The notes under the pieces are model-generated. The model was not told the origin of the DNA, did not search any database, and saw only the letters and a program-made list of their open reading frames with translations. Shown piece after piece: positions 46,363 through 55,544 of a stretch of 64,000 bases of DNA; within the stretch, counting starts at the first letter, position 1; every line of letters begins with the position of its first letter. This DNA is from Pannonibacter sp. XCT-53 (lineage in GTDB: Bacteria; Pseudomonadota; Alphaproteobacteria; Rhizobiales; Stappiaceae): contig NZ_JAABLQ010000001.1 in the NCBI RefSeq assembly GCF_009915765.1, forward strand, positions 1,860,001 to 1,924,000. The letters run 5' to 3'. The position numbers and the translations under genes are program-made.

Positions 46363-48063
46363 TCAGCGGTCGCGGAAGCGGTTGGTGATGGGGTAGCGGC
46401 GGTCGCGGCCGAAGTTGCGACGGGTGATCTTGACGCCGGGAGGAGCCTGCCGGCGCTTGTACTCGGCGATGTAAAGCAGGTGCTCGACGCGCTGGATGGT
46501 GGCGCGGTCATGGCCCCTGGCCTCGATCTCGGCCACGGACAGCTCGTTCTCGACAAGGCCTTCGAGGATGGCATCGAGCACGTCATAGGGCGGCAGGCTG
46601 TCCTGGTCGGTCTGGTTCTCGCGCAGCTCCGCCGAGGGCGCCTTCGTGATGACGGCGGCGGGAACAACCTCGCCGGCCGGACCCTTCAGGCTGTCCGGGC
46701 GGTTCAGGTTGCGCCAGGCGGCCAGACGATAGACCTCGGTCTTGTAGAGATCCTTGATCGGATTGTAGCCGCCGTTCATGTCGCCGTAGAGCGTGGCGTA
46801 GCCGACCGACATTTCCGACTTGTTGCCGGTGGTCAGCACCATGGCGCCGAACTTGTTCGACACGGCCATGAGAAGGACGCCGCGGCTGCGCGACTGCAGG
46901 TTTTCTTCCGTGATGTCCGGGGCGCGGCCGGAAAAGAGCGGGGCGAGAACCTCGGTGAAGCCGGTCATCGGGGCCTCGATCGGCACGATGTCGTAACGCA
47001 GGCCGAGCGCGTCGGCGCTGGCTTTCGCATCGCGCAGGCTGTCGCTCGAGGTGTAGCGGTAGGGCATCATGATGCCATGCACCCGGTCAGCGCCCAGCGC
47101 ATCGACGGCCATGGCGGCACAGACGGCCGAATCGATGCCGCCGGACAGGCCAAGCACGACGCCGGGGAACCGGTTCTTGTCGACATAGTCGCGCAGGCCC
47201 TGGACGCAGGCGAGCCAGTTGGCCTCCTCGCGGGCCGGCAGCGGATGGACGGGACCGGAGGCGCAACGAAGCGTCCCCTCCCCGTCCCGCTCCCAGTCGG
47301 TGACGGAGATCAAGCTTGCGAACTGCGGCAGCTGGAAGGCGAGGCTGCGGTCGGCGTTGAGGGCAAAGGAGGCGCCGTCAAAGACCAGCTCGTCCTGGCC
47401 GCCGAACTGGTTGCAATAGACCAGCGGCAGACCACTTTCGACGACGCGGGCGACCATGACCTGCAGCCGCTCTTCCGCCTTGCCGGCCCAGTAGGGCGAG
47501 GCATTGGGGATCAGCAGGATCTCGGCGCCGGTCTCGGTCAGGCACTCGACGACCTCGTCGGTCCAGGCGTCCTCGCAGATCGGCAGGCCAAGGCGCAGGC
47601 CGCGGAACTCGACCGGCCCCGGCAGCGGCCCCGGGGTGAAGACGCGCTTCTCGTCAAAGACGCCGTAATTGGGCAGGTCGACCTTGTGCCGGATCGCGGC
47701 GATGCGCCCGCCGTCGAGCAGGGCGACGGAATTGTGCACGCCCTCCCCGTCAGACCAGGGCAGGCCGACGAGAACGGCCGGACCGCCGTCGGCGGTGTCC
47801 CTGGCCAGATCCTCGGCCGCCTCGCGGCAGGCGCGGACGAAGGCGGGCTTCAGCACAAGATCCTCGGTCGGATAGCCGGCGAGGAACAGCTCGGAGAGAA
47901 GAAGCAGATCGGCCCCGGCAGCGGCGGCCTCGGCGCGCGCGGACCGGACCAGCGCGGCATTGCCCTTCACGTCGCCGACGACGGGATTGAGCTGGGCGGT
48001 GGCGAGACGGAGGCGGGACAGCGGGGTCCGGGCGGGAGCGGAGGCGGAAGCAGCGTCGGTCAT
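46363..48063 (-). CDS. nadE: Glutamine-dependent NAD+ synthetase (NadE)
   Basis: 566 residues with an N-terminal nitrilase-type glutaminase domain (Glu in LLLSELFLAGYP, Lys in RHKVDLPNYGVFDEKR, Cys in PICEDAWTDEV) and a C-terminal synthetase domain. The latter has the PP-loop SGGIDSAVCAAMA near residue 290. It amidates nicotinic acid adenine dinucleotide, the last step to NAD+. I chose the ATG at 48063. It lies 52 bases downstream of the response-regulator gene on the same strand. Confidence 0.95.
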   Translation of the reverse strand: MTDAASASAPARTPLSRLRLATAQLNPVVGDVKGNAALVRSARAEAAAAGADLLLLSELFLAGYPTEDLVLKPAFVRACREAAEDLARDTADGGPAVLVGLPWSDGEGVHNSVALLDGGRIAAIRHKVDLPNYGVFDEKRVFTPGPLPGPVEFRGLRLGLPICEDAWTDEVVECLTETGAEILLIPNASPYWAGKAEERLQVMVARVVESGLPLVYCNQFGGQDELVFDGASFALNADRSLAFQLPQFASLISVTDWERDGEGTLRCASGPVHPLPAREEANWLACVQGLRDYVDKNRFPGVVLGLSGGIDSAVCAAMAVDALGADRVHGIMMPYRYTSSDSLRDAKASADALGLRYDIVPIEAPMTGFTEVLAPLFSGRAPDITEENLQSRSRGVLLMAVSNKFGAMVLTTGNKSEMSVGYATLYGDMNGGYNPIKDLYKTEVYRLAAWRNLNRPDSLKGPAGEVVPAAVITKAPSAELRENQTDQDSLPPYDVLDAILEGLVENELSVAEIEARGHDRATIQRVEHLLYIAEYKRRQAPPGVKITRRNFGRDRRYPITNRFRDR

Positions 48064-48115
48064 GCCGACAGCAGTAGCGCACCGGCGAGAGGCTGGCAAT
48101 CAGCCGCGCGAGCGC

Positions 48116-48658
48116 TCAGAGGAAGGCCAGACCGAGCGGCTCCTCCGGCTCCGCCTTGCGGGCGGCGGGGCGGGTCAGGTCGATGACCTGGCGCCCGCGC
48201 ACGTCCAGCGGCCGGGTGCCCGGCAGGCGCAGCGTGCCGCGCGAGCGGCCGTGCATGTCCTGGTGAACGAGTGCGGATTCGATGCGGTTGAACAGGACCG
48301 CCGGGGCGATCGGCTTGGCGACGAAGCCGTGCACGCCGACGCGGATCGCCTCCAGGATCACCGGCTTGCGGGCATGGGCGGTGACGATGATCACCGGCGT
48401 CGTGGAGAGGGTGCGGTCGCTGTCGCCGCGCAGCAGCTTGAGGAAGTCGGCTCCCGACACCGGCGTCATGGCCCAGTCGCAGATGATGAGGTCCGGCCGG
48501 CGGTCGATGACGATCTCCAGACCGTCGGCACCATCGGCCGCATCATAGATGCGGCGAGCGCCGAAACCGGCCAGGATCGAACGCAGGATCTGGCGCATGT
48601 GCATGTTGTCGTCGACGATCAGGAACGACAGATGGCTGAGATCGATCCGCGTGCGCAT
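48116..48658 (-). CDS. Response regulator receiver protein without output domain
   Basis: 180 residues: a CheY-like receiver (about residues 10-130) and a 50-residue tail with no DNA-binding domain. The acidic pocket Asp16-Asp17, the phospho-acceptor Asp in ICDWAMTPVSG near residue 60, Thr in VTAHA and Lys in VAKPIAP are all present, so it should be phosphorylatable. No histidine kinase is adjacent. A CtrA-like box lies 45 bases upstream, hinting at cell-cycle or motility control. Confidence 0.9.
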   Translation of the reverse strand: MRTRIDLSHLSFLIVDDNMHMRQILRSILAGFGARRIYDAADGADGLEIVIDRRPDLIICDWAMTPVSGADFLKLLRGDSDRTLSTTPVIIVTAHARKPVILEAIRVGVHGFVAKPIAPAVLFNRIESALVHQDMHGRSRGTLRLPGTRPLDVRGRQVIDLTRPAARKAEPEEPLGLAFL

Positions 48659-48702
48659 GTCCCCCTCCCGAGGTGGAGCTGAGCGTGTGGTAGCGATCTT
48701 CC

Positions 48703-48718
48703 GTTAAGGCAAGCTTAC
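48703..48718 (-). promoter_or_regulatory. Possible CtrA box before the response regulator
   Basis: Read on the minus strand it is GTAA-GCTTGCC-TTAAC, one mismatch from TTAA-N7-TTAAC, ending about 45 bases before the ATG. The position suits an activator overlapping a -35 region. Pattern-based only. Confidence 0.45.
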
Positions 48719-48844
48719 GAATCCTCCTGTCGGAATTGCCAATCGCAGAAAAGACCGGTCTCGGGGCCAGATCTACGTATTTTCCACGATGTTACGCTAC
48801 GTTTGCAAGCCCCTGCGGCCGGCGGGCGGGACCACCCGGACAGC

Positions 48845-48875
48845 GAAAAGGGCGGGCCCGGAGGCCCGCCCTTCA
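48845..48875 (-). terminator. Hairpin terminator (distal copy)
   Basis: GGGCGGGCC and GGCCCGCCC arms, with TTTT following on the minus strand, the direction of DAHP synthase transcription. An identical 23-base hairpin without the T-run lies nearer the gene at 49128-49150. Confidence 0.7.
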
Positions 48876-48902
48876 GACTGCTGACAAACCTGCTCACAGT
48901 CA

Positions 48903-49087
48903 TCCCGGCCCAGCTGAGCGTCAGCGAAGCGCAGAGCCGGGATCCAGATATCAGCCGCGCGAAGCGCGACATACCTGTCGGTCGCAAGTCGTGTCGAGTT
49001 GACTTGGTTTTGGGCTCGCGTGCGCTCGCACAGACATGCTGGATTCCGGATCTGCGGTTCGCTGAACGCTCACCTTGTCCGGAATGA
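48903..49087. repeat. Intergenic repeat element (CCGGGATCC type)
   Basis: It runs from CATCCCGGCCCAGCTGAGCG through AGAGCCGGGATCC to CTGGATTCCGGATC...CCGGAATGATGG, with several internal inverted segments and GCGAAGCGC motifs. It is typical of multicopy non-coding elements in Hyphomicrobiales genomes. It is flanked by duplicated hairpins. Confidence 0.65.
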
Positions 49088-49176
49088 TGGCAAACTGACG
49101 AAACTCCGAAGTTTGCCAGCAGGATGTGGGCGGGCCCGGAGGCCCGCCCTGTCCGAAGGTCCGGCGGTCGTCGGCG

Positions 49177-50556
49177 TCAGCCGTTGACGACCATCTTGTC
49201 CGTGCGGCCCTCGCGCTCCTTCTTCAGGTTCTCAGCGACGAGGAAGGCCAGTTCGATGGCCTGGTCGGCGTTGAGGCGCGGGTCGCAATGGGTGTGGTAG
49301 CGGTCGCCGAGCTGGTCGGCGGTGAGCGCATGGGCGCCGCCGGTGCATTCGGTGACGTTGCGGCCGGTCATCTCGACATGGATGCCGCCGGCATGGGTGC
49401 CTTCCGCGCGGTGCACGGCGAAGAAGGCTTCCACCTCCTTCAGGATGCGCTCGAACGGACGGGTCTTGTAGCCGCCGGCGGTGATGGTGTTGCCGTGCAT
49501 CGGGTCGCAGGACCAGACGACGGTGCGGCCCTCGCGCTCGACGGCGCGGATGAGCTGCGGCAGGTGCTCGAAGACCTTGTCGGCGCCGAAGCGGCAGATC
49601 AGGGTCAGGCGGCCGGCCTCGTTGTCCGGGTTCAGCGTGTCGATGAGCTTCAGCAGGCCGTCAGCGGTCAGCGACGGGCCGCACTTCAGGCCGATCGGGT
49701 TCTTGATGCCGCGGAAGAATTCCACGTGCGCATGGTCCGGCTGACGGGTGCGGTCGCCGATCCACAGCATGTGGCCGGAGGTGGCGTACCAGTCGCCCGA
49801 GGTCGAATCGACGCGGGTGAAGGCCTGCTCGTAGCCGAGCAGCAGCGCCTCGTGGCTGGTGAAGAAATCCGTCGACCGCAGCTGCGGCACGCTGTCCGGC
49901 GAGACGCCGCAGGCGCGCATGAAGGCGAGCGATTCGGAAATCCGGTCCGCCAGCTCCTGGTAGCGGTGCGACTGCGGGCTGTCCTTGACGAAGCCCAGCA
50001 TCCAGCGATGCACCTGGTCGAGGTTGGCAAAGCCACCCTGGGCGAAGGCGCGCAGCAGGTTCAGCGTCGCGGCCGACTGGCGGTAGGCCATCGACATGCG
50101 GGTCGGGTCCGGGATGCGGCTTTCCGGGGTGAAGGCGATGTCGTTGATGATGTCGCCACGGTAGCTCGGCAGCTCCACGTCGCCCTGCTTCTCGATGCCC
50201 GAGGAGCGGGGCTTGGCGAACTGGCCGGCGATGCGGCCGACCTTCACGACCGGCTGCGAGGCGGCATAGGTGAGCACCACCGCCATCTGCAGGAAGACGC
50301 GGAAGAAGTCACGAATGTGATCGGGATGATGTTCCGCAAAGCTTTCCGCGCAGTCTCCACCCTGGAGGAGGAAAGCACGCCCCGCCGCAACATCCGCAAG
50401 CTGGCGCTTCAGTGCGCGCGCCTCGCCTGCAAAAACAAGCGGCGGATAGGTCGACAGGCGCTTCTCGACATCAGCGACCGCCTGAGCATCGGGATAGTCC
50501 GGCACCTGCTGGATCGGTTTTGATCTCCAGCTGTCCGGGGTCCACTTCTCCGCCAT
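49177..50556 (-). CDS. DAHP synthase, class II (plant type)
   Basis: 3-deoxy-D-arabino-heptulosonate 7-phosphate synthase of 459 residues, the first step of the shikimate pathway. Class II features are [19 protein letters not shown] at the start, [12 protein letters not shown] near residue 62 (metal-site Cys), [15 protein letters not shown] near residue 105, WSCDPMHGN near residue 352 and [15 protein letters not shown] near residue 395. It is transcribed alone. No leader peptide or attenuator is obvious upstream. Confidence 0.95.
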   Translation of the reverse strand: MAEKWTPDSWRSKPIQQVPDYPDAQAVADVEKRLSTYPPLVFAGEARALKRQLADVAAGRAFLLQGGDCAESFAEHHPDHIRDFFRVFLQMAVVLTYAASQPVVKVGRIAGQFAKPRSSGIEKQGDVELPSYRGDIINDIAFTPESRIPDPTRMSMAYRQSAATLNLLRAFAQGGFANLDQVHRWMLGFVKDSPQSHRYQELADRISESLAFMRACGVSPDSVPQLRSTDFFTSHEALLLGYEQAFTRVDSTSGDWYATSGHMLWIGDRTRQPDHAHVEFFRGIKNPIGLKCGPSLTADGLLKLIDTLNPDNEAGRLTLICRFGADKVFEHLPQLIRAVEREGRTVVWSCDPMHGNTITAGGYKTRPFERILKEVEAFFAVHRAEGTHAGGIHVEMTGRNVTECTGGAHALTADQLGDRYHTHCDPRLNADQAIELAFLVAENLKKEREGRTDKMVVNG

Positions 50557-50788
50557 AACACATTCTCCAACAACAGTCCGGGCTTGTGCCTATTCCGTCT
50601 TTCGTCGGCCCAGATACCTTCCCTTGATAATTTTGTTTCGTTTGCGCCACATCAAGTGGCGAAAACCTGCGGCTTATACACTGGTCCTCGAAGCAAGACC
50701 ACCCATAACGCCGCATCCCTGCCCCTCGGAGCGCCGGGAGCCCGAGTAAACCGCTGCCACGCCGGCCGCGCAAGCCACGAGTCGCCTC

Positions 50789-51580
50789 ATGTCCGCCTCT
50801 CCGCCGCCTGCCCCGTCAAAGCCGGAGGGCCCCGTCCTGCCGGAACATGGCCACAGTCCGGAGGCAATCGCCCGCCGGCTCGGGGCCGGCCCGGCCATCA
50901 GCTACCTGCGGGACTGGGTCTATGGCGGCATCGACGGCGCCGTGACGACCTTTGCCATCGTCGCCGGCGCGGTGGGCGCCTCGCTCTCGCCTCAGGTGGT
51001 GCTGATCCTCGGACTTGCCAACCTCCTGGCGGACGGGTTCTCGATGGCGGCGGCCAATTATGCCGGCACCCGCGCCGAGATCGAGGACTATGACCGGCTC
51101 CTGCGCGTGGAGGAGCGTCACATCGAGGCGACCCCGGACGGGGAGCGGGAGGAGGTGCGGCAGATCTTTGCCGCCAAGGGCTTCCGCGGCGCGGAGCTGG
51201 AGCAGCTGGTCGGCCTGATCAGCTCGCGGCGGGAGGTGTGGATCGAGACCATGATGAGCGGCGAGTACGGCCTGTCTGCCGTGCGGCGCAACGCCGGGGC
51301 GGCGGCGCTGTCCACCTTCGCGGCCTTCGTGCTGTGCGGCTCGGTTCCGCTGCTGCCGTTCCTGGCGGATCTGGCCGGGCTGACGCTGGCGCCGGCGGCG
51401 GCGACCGGCACGCTGCTGACCGCGCTCACCTTCTTCGCCATCGGCTCGGTGAAGTCCTGCTGGTCAACCCGGGGCTGGCTGGGATCCGGGCTCGAGACCC
51501 TGGTCATCGGCATGGGCGCGGCCGGGATTGCCTGGGCCGTCGGCGCGCTGTTGCACCAGCTTCTCGGCACGGGGCCGTGA
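50789..51580 (+). CDS. VIT/CCC1-family metal ion transporter
   Basis: An inner-membrane protein of 263 residues of the vacuolar iron transporter family, probably exporting Fe2+ or Mn2+. The first helix pair has [22 protein letters not shown]. The cytosolic segment (about residues 95-155) is rich in Glu ([32 protein letters not shown]) as in metal-binding domains of this family. Helices resume near residue 170. It is divergent from the DAHP synthase gene and has no visible metal regulator. Confidence 0.9.
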   Translation: MSASPPPAPSKPEGPVLPEHGHSPEAIARRLGAGPAISYLRDWVYGGIDGAVTTFAIVAGAVGASLSPQVVLILGLANLLADGFSMAAANYAGTRAEIEDYDRLLRVEERHIEATPDGEREEVRQIFAAKGFRGAELEQLVGLISSRREVWIETMMSGEYGLSAVRRNAGAAALSTFAAFVLCGSVPLLPFLADLAGLTLAPAAATGTLLTALTFFAIGSVKSCWSTRGWLGSGLETLVIGMGAAGIAWAVGALLHQLLGTGP

Positions 51581-51655
51581 CGGGGGATGCCCGGGCGCGG
51601 GTGCGGCCGCCCGCCTCGGGGCCCGGTACGCCTCGGACTCAGTGCACCTTGGCGC

Positions 51656-52261
51656 TCAGTGCGCCTGCAGGTGCATGAGCCCGGTGCGGGCGAGATGGGC
51701 GTCGAACAGGCGCCGCAGCCGGTCGTCGATCAGCTTGGCCCGGGGATAGAGCGGATTGGCACGGTCGTTGAGGACGGGCACATGCCAGCCATCGGTCGTC
51801 TCGATGAAATGGACGATCCCCTCCTCGCCCCAGTGGGCGTGGAAGCCGGCCAGGACGCAGTCCAGATAGCTCTGCAGCACCGGACAGGTCTCGTCCCCGA
51901 AGCCGTCGTGCTCGGGGCGGGAGCGGAACAGGAAGGCATCGGGATCGCCCGCGCTGCCGTCGTCGAGATGGGTCAGGTCGCGGCCGATGCCCGAGACCGG
52001 GAGGTAGCGCGCCTCGCGCCGGTAGAGCCCGGGGCGGCCTGCCTCCGCCTCGCGGGCGACGACACCAAGGATGCTGGCCCCCGGCTGCGGGCGCACGCCG
52101 AGCGAACAGACGGCCCGTCGATGCTGCGGCGTGCCGGCGGCATTGCCGCGCACCGCCCACACACGACGCCAGCCGTGCAGGCGCGCGGGGCGCAGGCTGA
52201 CACCCTCGGGCAAGGTATCCGGGTTCACGAGGGACCCGTATCCGAAATAGGACATGAACAT
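51656..52261 (-). CDS. Gamma-glutamylcyclotransferase-like protein
   Basis: About 201 residues opening with MSYFGYGSLVN, the YGSL motif of the GGCT/AIG2 fold, which cleaves gamma-glutamyl amides or glutathione. The remainder (HGWRRVWAVRGN, LDCVLAGFH, HFIETTDGW) fits the broader family but not the ChaC consensus closely, so the substrate is open. The start is either the ATG at 52261 or the one at 52255. It converges on the VIT gene. The upstream 285 bases to the cyclase gene hold its promoter. Confidence 0.75.
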   Translation of the reverse strand: MFMSYFGYGSLVNPDTLPEGVSLRPARLHGWRRVWAVRGNAAGTPQHRRAVCSLGVRPQPGASILGVVAREAEAGRPGLYRREARYLPVSGIGRDLTHLDDGSAGDPDAFLFRSRPEHDGFGDETCPVLQSYLDCVLAGFHAHWGEEGIVHFIETTDGWHVPVLNDRANPLYPRAKLIDDRLRRLFDAHLARTGLMHLQAH

Positions 52262-52547
52262 CGTCAGATCATCCGGCGAATGGGGTTTGTCTCCCTGGAT
52301 AGCGCACCGGATCCAAAGCATCCGTGAACAGCCGCACAAAAACTGCCTCACCGCAGAGACAGTCCTGCGCCCGCAGGGTGAACCGGCGCCTCCGCTGCAA
52401 CCCTGGACCCTGCCCGCTTAACGGGATATTTGCCAATCTTCCGTATGGGAAATTAACCGGCTTTGCCTATTGTGTCGCCCTGACATCCCGTCAGACGGGT
52501 CGCGCGGGGAACGCGGCCGGCGGGACGCCCACGGAGGAAGGTGGCAA

Positions 52548-54122
52548 GTGGCCTTGAGGGACGCCATGGACACGGGACCGGCGCTGCACCGGCAGCGATG
52601 GACGCTGAGGCATCAGGTCTATCTCCTGGCTGCCGTGCTCATCACGCTGGCAACGCTGTCGCTGGTCTTTGTCGGCTTCATCGCCTCGCGCGCGGCCGAC
52701 GAGCAGGCCAAGCGCAACGAGCTGCGCCTTCTGGAAAACGCCCTGACCGACCGCAGCCAGCTCATTGCCCGCGACCAGTTCACCCTTGCCCGCTGGGACC
52801 GTGCGGTCGAGAACATCTCGGTCCGCTTCAACTCCGGCTTCGTGCGCTACGAGTTCTTCGATGCACTCTGGTACGATTTCGGGCATGAACACAGTTTCCT
52901 GGTCAATCCCTCCGGCGTGCTGCTGGCCGAGCAGTTGCTGGGAGAGGCCAGCTTCCGGCGCAAGCCGCTGGAGGCCAGCTCGCCGCTGATGCAGATCGCC
53001 CAGGCCACCGCCAACCGCTACGCCGAGACCGGAGCGACGCTCGAGGCCCCCGGCACGCTGGCGGCCACCAAGGTGGAGGAAAGCTCGGTCTTCGCCTTCG
53101 CCGATCTGGACGGGGTTCCGACCCTTCTGGTGGCCATGCCGATCGTGCCGGATGACCACACGGTCGACATGCCCGCCGGCCCGCCGACGGTGCTGGTGTC
53201 GGCGCGCTCCCTCGACGAGGCCTTCGTGGCGGACCTGAACGCGCAGCTGTCTTTCGAGGACCTGCGCTTCGTCACCGCCATTCCGGGCGACGAGATCCGC
53301 ACGGTGCTGCCGATCAACCGGCCGGACGGCACGCAGCTCGGGTCCTTCCGCTGGATCAGCGAGACCCCGGGCCAGCACGTCTGGCAGATGATCATTCCGG
53401 CCATCGTCTTCCTGGGCAGCCTGATCGCCGTGTCTGCCCTGGTGATTGCCTGGAAGATCAGCGGCCTGACCCGGGCGCTGGAAACCCGTGAACGCGAGGC
53501 CAGCCATCTGGCCCAGCATGACATGCTGACGGGACTTGCCAACCGGCTGCAGGTCAGCACGGCGCTGGCGGCGGCGGTGAGCGCGCTGCCGGACCGGCGC
53601 TTCGCCCTCATCAGCTGCGACCTCGACCGGTTCAAGGACATCAACGACAACCACGGCCATGGCGCCGGCGACGAGGTGCTGCGGGTCGTGGCCCGCCGGC
53701 TCGAGGCGGCCGTCGGGACGGCCGGTCTGGTCGGCCGGCTCGGCGGCGACGAGTTCATCGTGCTGGTCACGGCCTTTTCCGACCGGCGCCGGCTGACCCG
53801 GCTGGCACAGGAGATCCTGGTCGCCGTGCCGGCCCCGGTGCTGGTCAACCCGGGCGTGGCCGTGCAGTTCGGCGTCTCGCTGGGCATCGCCGTGGCCGAA
53901 GAGGCCGCCGATGCGGAAGACCTGCTTGCCGCAGCGGATGCGGCCCTCTACGCTGCCAAGGCAAGACGGACCGGCTCGTTCGTCTTCGCAGGCGACCCGG
54001 ACACCGACGCGCTGAAGGCAGCCGCGGACCGGGCCCGTGGCGGCACAGGAGGTCAAGGCACGAGTGGCACCTCGCACAGCGACGCGCAGAGACAATCCCG
54101 GCAGTCCCTTCACATCGGCTAG
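52548..54122 (+). CDS. Diguanylate cyclase with CHASE4-type sensor
   Basis: About 524 residues from the GTG at 52548 (after GGAGGAAGGTGGCAA); an ATG at 52566 is the alternative. It has an N-terminal membrane helix, a periplasmic CHASE4-like domain (about residues 50-270, with [15 protein letters not shown] and [15 protein letters not shown]), a second helix and a GGDEF domain. The signature [11 protein letters not shown] is intact (Gly399-Phe403), so it should make c-di-GMP. No RxxD inhibitory site precedes it, so product feedback is probably absent. It overlaps the amine-oxidase gene. Confidence 0.93.
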   Translation: MALRDAMDTGPALHRQRWTLRHQVYLLAAVLITLATLSLVFVGFIASRAADEQAKRNELRLLENALTDRSQLIARDQFTLARWDRAVENISVRFNSGFVRYEFFDALWYDFGHEHSFLVNPSGVLLAEQLLGEASFRRKPLEASSPLMQIAQATANRYAETGATLEAPGTLAATKVEESSVFAFADLDGVPTLLVAMPIVPDDHTVDMPAGPPTVLVSARSLDEAFVADLNAQLSFEDLRFVTAIPGDEIRTVLPINRPDGTQLGSFRWISETPGQHVWQMIIPAIVFLGSLIAVSALVIAWKISGLTRALETREREASHLAQHDMLTGLANRLQVSTALAAAVSALPDRRFALISCDLDRFKDINDNHGHGAGDEVLRVVARRLEAAVGTAGLVGRLGGDEFIVLVTAFSDRRRLTRLAQEILVAVPAPVLVNPGVAVQFGVSLGIAVAEEAADAEDLLAAADAALYAAKARRTGSFVFAGDPDTDALKAAADRARGGTGGQGTSGTSHSDAQRQSRQSLHIG

Positions 54123-55461
54123 CACCACCCGGCGCAGCCTGCTCTCCGGCCTTGCGGCGCTGACCGTGGCCGCGGCGCTTGGACCGCTGCGGCGGGCCGA
54201 GGCGCGTCCGCGGCGCAAGGTCCTGGTGCTCGGCGCCGGCGTCGCCGGACTGATGGCCGCCCGGGTCCTCCACGACGCGGGACAGGATGTGACCGTGCTG
54301 GAAGCCCGCCAGCGCATCGGCGGCCGGGTGCACACCGAGCGGATGAAGGGCCTCGTGCTGGAGCGTGGCGCCGGCTGGGTCCATGGCCTGTCCGGCAATC
54401 CGCTGACCGGGCTGGCGCGACAGGCAGGGGTCAAGCTCCGCCCGACCTCCTATGACACGGCCCTTGCCCTTGACGCGGCCGGCGTGGAGATCCCGGCCGC
54501 GCGCTACGCGGCCGCAGAAGCGGAACTCGAGCGGATGATGCGGCAGATCGACGGCTGGCATGACGGACCGGCCGGCCGCAGCCTGCTGTCGGACCTGCGG
54601 CGCGCCGGCCTGTCGGAGGCCTCCCCGCCCCTGCTCACGTCGCTGCTGCGGATCGAGATTGCCGGTGACCTGGCTGCCGATCCCGACGCCCTGGATGCCG
54701 GCACGCATGATGATGACGCGCTGCTGGCCGGCGGCGACCACTGGGTGGAGGGCGGCTATGACCAGATCATCCGGCTGATCGCCCTTGGCCTCGACATCCG
54801 GCTGGGGGAACGGGCACGCGTGCTCCAGGCTGGCCGTGACCGGGTGGACGTGATCACCGAGACCGGAGCGCATTCGGCCGATCAGGTCGTGGTCGCGCTG
54901 CCTCTTGCGGTGCTTCGGGCCGGCGACCTGCGCTTCGAGCCCGGACTGGGTGTGCGGCGGCAGCAGGCGATGGAGCGGGTGGGCACGGGCACCCTGTTCA
55001 AGCTGGCGGTTCCGGTTGCCGACAGGCTGCCGGCCGTGGATGCGATCCTGCCGGCGGCGCCGGAGCTTGCGCCCTGGACCGCGCTCTATCCGCTGCCGCA
55101 GGCGCCGGAGCCGGCAATCATGCTGGTGGCGGGCGGTCGTGAGGCCGAGGCCCTGGAGCGCCTGTCGCCCGAGGCGGCCCGGGCGGCGGCCGATGCGCTG
55201 TTGCGCCGGCTGAAACTGCCCGGCGTTGCGGCCGACCGGACCTGGCACATGCAGTCCGACTGGGGCCTCGACCCGCTGGCGCGCGGCTCCTATTCCTTTC
55301 CCGGCATCGGCGCGGGCGCGGCCGACTTCGCGGCCCTGGCCGCCCCGGCCGGTGATCCGGTGGTCTTTGCCGGCGAGCACTGCCTGTTCGGCCATCAGGC
55401 CACGGTGCATGGGGCGCTGATGAGCGGCGAGACCGCCGCCCGGACCCTGCTCTCCCGATGA
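54064..55461 (+). CDS. Tat-exported flavin-containing amine oxidase
   Basis: 465 residues. The N-terminus carries a twin-arginine signal ([20 protein letters not shown]) ending near RAEA. The FAD motif [15 protein letters not shown] follows, then [23 protein letters not shown] and the C-terminal FAD motif [20 protein letters not shown]. The substrate (polyamine or other amine) is unknown. I chose the GTG at 54064, eleven bases after AGGAGG; a GTG at 54037 is possible. It overlaps the cyclase gene by 59 bases, so the pair is one transcript. Confidence 0.88.
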   Translation: MAPRTATRRDNPGSPFTSASTTRRSLLSGLAALTVAAALGPLRRAEARPRRKVLVLGAGVAGLMAARVLHDAGQDVTVLEARQRIGGRVHTERMKGLVLERGAGWVHGLSGNPLTGLARQAGVKLRPTSYDTALALDAAGVEIPAARYAAAEAELERMMRQIDGWHDGPAGRSLLSDLRRAGLSEASPPLLTSLLRIEIAGDLAADPDALDAGTHDDDALLAGGDHWVEGGYDQIIRLIALGLDIRLGERARVLQAGRDRVDVITETGAHSADQVVVALPLAVLRAGDLRFEPGLGVRRQQAMERVGTGTLFKLAVPVADRLPAVDAILPAAPELAPWTALYPLPQAPEPAIMLVAGGREAEALERLSPEAARAAADALLRRLKLPGVAADRTWHMQSDWGLDPLARGSYSFPGIGAGAADFAALAAPAGDPVVFAGEHCLFGHQATVHGALMSGETAARTLLSR

Positions 55462-55500
55462 CCACGAACGCAGGTCGGCCCCTCACCTGCCGGCCAGGGG

Positions 55501-55538
55501 CCTGATGGGGGGGCCTGATGGGGGGGCCTGATTGGGGG
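55501..55538. repeat. 13-base tandem repeat, 3 copies
   Basis: CCTGATGGGGGGG repeated three times (the last with one change), between the convergent ends of the amine oxidase and gor. A slippage-prone G-run with no visible function. Confidence 0.85.
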
Positions 55539-55544
55539 CTGCCC

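Larger units (their letters stand above)
48659..49176. other. Repeat-filled spacer between DAHP synthase and response regulator
   Basis: About 520 bases without a gene. It holds the response-regulator promoter, two copies of a 23-base hairpin (48850-48872 and 49128-49150) and between them a long intergenic repeat element. Confidence 0.7.

Noticed and set aside
50557..50788. Leader peptide/attenuator before the DAHP synthase
   Set aside because: No short frame rich in Trp, Phe or Tyr codons followed by alternative hairpins is present.
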